From the NCBI GenBank assembly GCA_041655735.1, contig JBBAEV010000022.1, positions 1 to 16,133 of the forward strand: a stretch of DNA of 16,133 bases, given 5' to 3'. The notes under the pieces are model-generated. The model did not search any database. It was not told where the DNA came from and saw only the letters and a program-made list of their open reading frames with translations. The stretch's first letter is position 1. Each line of letters opens with the position of its first letter. Origin of the DNA: JBBAEV01 sp041655735 (lineage in GTDB: Bacteria > Bacillota_I > Bacilli_A > RF39 > UBA660). The translations under genes were made by a program, and so were the position numbers. Below, piece by piece: positions 14,177 to 16,133 of this stretch.

Positions 14177-14202
14177 CCTAAATTACTTTCTATCATATAT
14201 TA
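14175..14202 (+). promoter_or_regulatory. Sigma-K-like promoter of spoVIF
   Basis: AACC (14175-14178, mACm) lies 15-16 nt before CATATATTA (14194-14202), an exact CATANNNTA. It ends 20 nt before the spoVIF ATG. Bacillus SpoVIF is, as I recall, sigma-K dependent, which agrees. The -10 overlaps a small hairpin (CTATCA 14190-14195 with TGATAG 14204-14209) whose right arm touches the ribosome binding site. Confidence 0.5.
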
Positions 14203-14222
14203 CTGATAGGAGGGATTTTCTT

Positions 14223-14471
14223 ATGTTTAAATTTAGTGATGAGTTTTTTAAAAAAGTAGAAAAGAAAACTAATGTAAATAAAGATACTATTTTATCTTTA
14301 GCTAATAAACTACAAAAGGCTAATATGAAGGATGAAGATACAATTCGTGATTTAATCCATGACATTAGCATTATGACCGGTAAGAATGTTTCTAAAGAAA
14401 AAGAGGATAAAATAGTCAATGCTATATCAAAGGAAGATATAGCTAAAAATATTGACAAAATGGTTGAATAA
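14223..14471 (+). CDS. spoVIF: Stage VI sporulation protein F
   Basis: The 82-residue protein matches SpoVIF (YjcC family) throughout: EFFKKVEKKTNVNKDTILSL (7-26), ANKLQKANMKDEDTIRDLI (27-45) and GKNVSKEKEDKIVNAI (53-68). Length is typical. In Bacillus it is a mother-cell protein needed for proper coat assembly and spore resistance. It has a strong ribosome binding site (AGGAGGG, 14208-14214) and a sigma-K-like promoter. It lies between der and the unknown gene that precedes spoIVA, a sporulation grouping that supports the name. Confidence 0.9.
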   Translation: MFKFSDEFFKKVEKKTNVNKDTILSLANKLQKANMKDEDTIRDLIHDISIMTGKNVSKEKEDKIVNAISKEDIAKNIDKMVE

Positions 14472-14496
14472 ATGTTTTGCTTTTTTTATTAATATC

Positions 14497-14505
14497 TGTT
14501 ACAAT
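14497..14505 (+). promoter_or_regulatory. Extended -10 promoter of the unknown gene at 14529
   Basis: TGTTACAAT is a housekeeping-type extended -10, 23 nt before ATG 14529. It differs from the sporulation-type boxes of the flanking genes. Confidence 0.5.
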
Positions 14506-14528
14506 AAATATTCGAAAGGAATGATATG

Positions 14529-15188
14529 ATGTATCCTGTAAGAGAAATAGAAACTAATATTGGTAGTTTTAGCGCTATAGAATCATTAGGTTTAGAACTA
14601 GCTGATGGTAGTAATAAAGATATCTTACCAATAATTGCTTCAAAACCTGCTAATTCATTGGACAAAATGTGGAGTTTAAGAAATAATAATCTTGATCAAA
14701 AAACATATTCAATAAGAGATGGAAATAAGAAACTTTCTAAACATGAGCAAATAATTAATACTGCTTTTATTCTTTTTAAAAGATTATCTCATGGGGTATA
14801 TAGTAGGTCAAAAATTATTGAAAGAAATGAAGAATTAGAAAAGTTTTCAAAATTATATGACAATTTATATTTAATAGCTAATGCATATCTTGCAAGTGCT
14901 ATTGAATCAACAGAAGATTCTAAACAAAAATATAATGACTTTATGGTTGATTTAGTAGAAGGGATTCATACTGAAGATCAGGAAATTGAAAGGGATGAAG
15001 CAGAAATATTTAATGGCTCATTAGTAAATTCTAAAGATCTTGCGGGGAATGCCGAAAATTGTGAAGATTTAAATAATGATTTAAAACCATTAGAAAAAAG
15101 ACAACTTGTTTTTATAGCTGAACTTGATAGGGTTTGTCAAAAACAAAATATTGATTGCCATCAAGCTAAAGTTGATAGACACTACTAA
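14529..15188 (+). CDS. Unknown 219-residue acidic protein between spoVIF and spoIVA
   Basis: Two adjacent ATGs exist (14526 and 14529); I prefer 14529 because AAAGGA (14515-14520) is better spaced. The protein has no signal peptide and no transmembrane helix. It begins MYPVREIETNIGSFSAIESL, has a central helical region (about 70-145, with HEQIINTAFILFKRLSHGVY and ELEKFSKLYDNLYLIANAYL) and an acidic segment (TEDQEIERDEAEIF). The C-terminus contains two Cys (VCQKQNIDCHQ). I do not recognise a family. Its promoter looks vegetative, so it may not be a sporulation gene despite its neighbours. It ends in a strong terminator containing its stop codon. Confidence 0.78.
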   Translation: MYPVREIETNIGSFSAIESLGLELADGSNKDILPIIASKPANSLDKMWSLRNNNLDQKTYSIRDGNKKLSKHEQIINTAFILFKRLSHGVYSRSKIIERNEELEKFSKLYDNLYLIANAYLASAIESTEDSKQKYNDFMVDLVEGIHTEDQEIERDEAEIFNGSLVNSKDLAGNAENCEDLNNDLKPLEKRQLVFIAELDRVCQKQNIDCHQAKVDRHY

Positions 15189-15210
15189 ATAAATATTTAG
15201 TAGTTTTTTT
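15181..15210 (+). terminator. Terminator upstream of spoIVA
   Basis: ACTACTAAATA pairs perfectly with TATTTAGTAGT (11 bp) and is followed by a T-run to 15210. The stop codon of the preceding gene is in the left arm, and the spoIVA -35 region begins at the end of the T-run. Confidence 0.8.
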
Positions 15211-15238
15211 CATATATTGGTATTTACTTTCATACATT
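15210..15238 (+). promoter_or_regulatory. Sigma-E-type promoter of spoIVA
   Basis: CATACATT (15231-15238) is an exact match to the sigma-E -10 consensus CATACAHT. The -35 TCATATA (15210-15216) matches KMATATT in six of seven positions, with a 14-bp spacer in the normal range. It lies 32 nt before the spoIVA ATG. spoIVA is a classical sigma-E gene in Bacillus. Confidence 0.75.
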
Positions 15239-15270
15239 TTAATGAAATTAAAATTGAAAGTAGGGATTAT

Positions 15271-15651
15271 ATGGAAAAAACCGATATTATAACGAGCATT
15301 GCGGAGAGAACTGGTGGCGATATATATTTGGGGGTAGTAGGAGCAGTTAGAACTGGTAAAAGTACTTTCATAAAAAGATTTATGGAATCTTTGGTCATCC
15401 CTAATATAGAAGATGAATATGAAAGAAAAAGAGCGATGGATGAAATACCTCAAAGTGCAGCAGGTAAAACAATTATGACAACAGAACCTAAGTTTGTGCC
15501 TAATACTGCGGCTACCATAAAGATGGATGGTTTAACTTGTAATGTAAGATTGGTAGATTGTGTAGGATTTGTTATTCCTTCGGCTAAGGGGTATGAGGAT
15601 GAAAACGGACCAAGATTAGTCAGAACTCCTTGGGGAGTTGTCTTAAAATAG
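15271..15651 (+). CDS. spoIVA: Stage IV sporulation protein A, N-terminal fragment (interrupted gene)
   Basis: SpoIVA is the ATPase whose polymer forms the basement layer of the spore coat around the forespore. The 126-codon fragment matches it closely: a GGDIYLGVVGAVRTGKST stretch containing Walker A, PQSAAGKTIMTTEPKFVP, VDCVGF (Walker B region), KGYEDENGPR and then TPW. The family continues after this Trp with an acidic segment and an EAAEIGTRKVI motif, to about 490 residues. Here GVVLK and a stop follow instead, and no other frame resumes SpoIVA. The start ATG 15271 follows TAGGG; an upstream in-frame ATG (15217) lies before the -10 and is excluded. Promoter and coding sequence look intact up to the break, so this looks like a gene split by an insertion, not slow decay. 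The break lies at the centre of an inverted repeat. Confidence 0.92.
   Translation: MEKTDIITSIAERTGGDIYLGVVGAVRTGKSTFIKRFMESLVIPNIEDEYERKRAMDEIPQSAAGKTIMTTEPKFVPNTAATIKMDGLTCNVRLVDCVGFVIPSAKGYEDENGPRLVRTPWGVVLK
15624..15639. other. Inverted repeat at the spoIVA break; candidate attachment site
   Basis: AACTCC-TTGG-GGAGTT is a perfect 6-bp inverted repeat with a 4-bp centre. Recognisable SpoIVA coding ends at the TGG codon 15631-15633, within the centre of the dyad. Such a short dyad around a crossover point is the form of serine-recombinase attachment half-sites. Confidence 0.45.
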
Positions 15652-15670
15652 ATACCCACACAAAAATATT

Positions 15671-15691
15671 AAAAACCCTTATTTTATAAGG
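15671..15691 (-). terminator. Minus-strand terminator just beyond the spoIVA break
   Basis: CCTTAT (15677-15682) pairs with ATAAGG (15686-15691) over a TTT loop, and A71-A75 on the left gives a T-run on the minus strand. No T-run follows on the plus strand. It would stop leftward transcription before it enters spoIVA. Confidence 0.4.
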
Positions 15692-15694
15692 CAT

Positions 15695-15706
15695 AATGAT
15701 ATCATT
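15695..15706. promoter_or_regulatory. 12-bp perfect palindrome upstream of the last gene
   Basis: AATGATATCATT is a perfect palindrome 46 nt before the ATG at 15752. It could be an operator for a dimeric repressor; with this AT content a chance match is possible. Confidence 0.25.
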
Positions 15707-15751
15707 TCTTACTAAGCTTTGTATTTAATCAATTAAGAAAAGGTGGAAATT

Positions 15752-16133
15752 ATGTTAAAAGTAGAAAATTATTATGAAAAGCCCTTTACTGATTTAGCCA
15801 AATTATACTATCAAAAATTTTATAAGGTATTTCCAGTTTCACTATTAAAAAATATGGATAATGATACTTTAAAAGAAAAAATTGTTAATAGCTTGGTAAG
15901 TGGACAAGTATTTAATCACAATGATGAAAAGTTTAAAGTAGCAGTAGTTGATAAAAAGGTTAATTATATTAAATTAATTGAATTAATTAAAGAGAGTATG
16001 GATTCAATAAGATATGATTATACTAAAATGATAAAAGAAATTAATAATATTGTTGATCTTAGAAAAACTGGAAAGATATTTTCTTTTGAAGAGCATTTAG
16101 AAGCTTTGATATTATCACAATTAAGTAATCACA
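15752..16133 (+). CDS. Unknown protein, partial (runs off the right edge)
   Basis: An open frame of 127 codons with ATG at 15752, ribosome binding site AGGTGG (15741-15746) and no stop before the window ends. It starts MLKVENYYEKPFTDLAKLYY and includes a basic, Tyr-rich segment and a VAVVDKKVNYIKLIELI stretch. The last visible part is LRKTGKIFSFEEHLEALI followed by LSQLSNH. I do not recognise the family with confidence; the F-S-x-x-EH-x-x-x-LI-x-SQLS pattern faintly recalls the opening helix of helix-hairpin-helix DNA glycosylase-like folds, which is only a lead. It is the first gene after the spoIVA break and so the first candidate cargo gene. Confidence 0.7.
   Translation, partial: MLKVENYYEKPFTDLAKLYYQKFYKVFPVSLLKNMDNDTLKEKIVNSLVSGQVFNHNDEKFKVAVVDKKVNYIKLIELIKESMDSIRYDYTKMIKEINNIVDLRKTGKIFSFEEHLEALILSQLSNH

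Larger units (their letters stand above)
15634..16133 (+). mobile_element. Possible left end of an element inserted in spoIVA
   Basis: Everything after 15633 is unrelated to spoIVA: a 100-nt non-coding stretch with a minus-strand terminator and a palindrome, then an unknown gene that leaves the window. No recombinase, direct repeat or second junction can be seen here, so the element call rests only on the abrupt, dyad-centred break in a conserved gene. Confidence 0.35.

Noticed and set aside
14190..14209. Hairpin CTATCA/TGATAG as the terminator of der.
   Set aside because: No T-run follows; the right arm leads directly into the spoVIF ribosome binding site and it overlaps the sigma-K-like -10.
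15217..15270. An 18-codon N-terminal extension of SpoIVA.
   Set aside because: It begins upstream of the sigma-E -10 box, so it would not be in the transcript.
15634..15700. A simple frameshift in spoIVA.
   Set aside because: None of the three forward frames after 15633 contains the conserved continuation of SpoIVA.

Overview
The window is very AT-rich (I judge the G+C by eye as low to mid twenties percent) and looks like a spore-forming, low-GC Bacillota of the Bacilli side, probably an uncultured gut lineage. Supporting this are Bacillus-type gene content (sufC-D-S-U-B order, long RecX, PrsA lipoprotein, HIT, RpoZ), strong AGGAGG ribosome binding sites and several sporulation genes (two YjcZ-like mini-proteins, SpoVIF, SpoIVA). 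TGA is used as a stop (HIT gene, ASCH gene) and Trp is TGG, so the code is the standard bacterial one, not the mollicute one.

Layout. 158-1999: a DUF2779-type protein joining a Cas4-like nuclease domain to a DEDD-type exonuclease domain. 2072-3706: rpoZ, a YbaK/EbsC-type tRNA-editing deacylase and recX, each in its own unit. 3718-4695 (minus): PrsA-type foldase lipoprotein. 4831-5058: two tandem YjcZ-like sporulation mini-proteins behind a sigma-K-like promoter. 5123-5863 (minus): a HIT protein and a frameshifted ASCH-domain gene. 6045-9192: sufC, sufD (short), sufS and sufU. 9240-9416: an unannotated 58-codon gene followed by a terminator. 9532-12192: sufB on its own promoter, then a membrane-anchored N-acetylmuramoyl-L-alanine amidase. 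12193-12303: remnant of a type IV prepilin-like gene. 12312-12803: unknown protein. 12860-15188: der, spoVIF and an unknown acidic protein. 15271-15651: spoIVA, cut off after about a quarter of its length. 15752 to the right edge: an unknown gene.

The most striking point is at 15624-15639. SpoIVA matches its family without a break up to its conserved Pro-Trp, then the sequence changes abruptly at the centre of a perfect 6+6 bp inverted repeat and stops five codons later. The gene still has an exact sigma-E -10 box and a good ribosome binding site, and it sits in what I recall as its usual Bacilli neighbourhood (der ... spoVIF ... spoIVA). This is the pattern expected at one end of a site-specifically integrated element that splits a mother-cell sporulation gene, as skin does to sigK. 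The rest of spoIVA and any recombinase lie outside the window, so this is an inference that the flanking sequence can settle.

Regulation. Eight genes are preceded by an extended -10 (TGNTATAAT-like), mostly without a clear -35, ending 16-27 nt before the start codon. Leaders are therefore very short, and several of these boxes decide start codons. Terminator stems often contain the stop codon of the gene they end, and some T-runs abut the next -10. Sporulation genes instead carry sigma-E- or sigma-K-like boxes.
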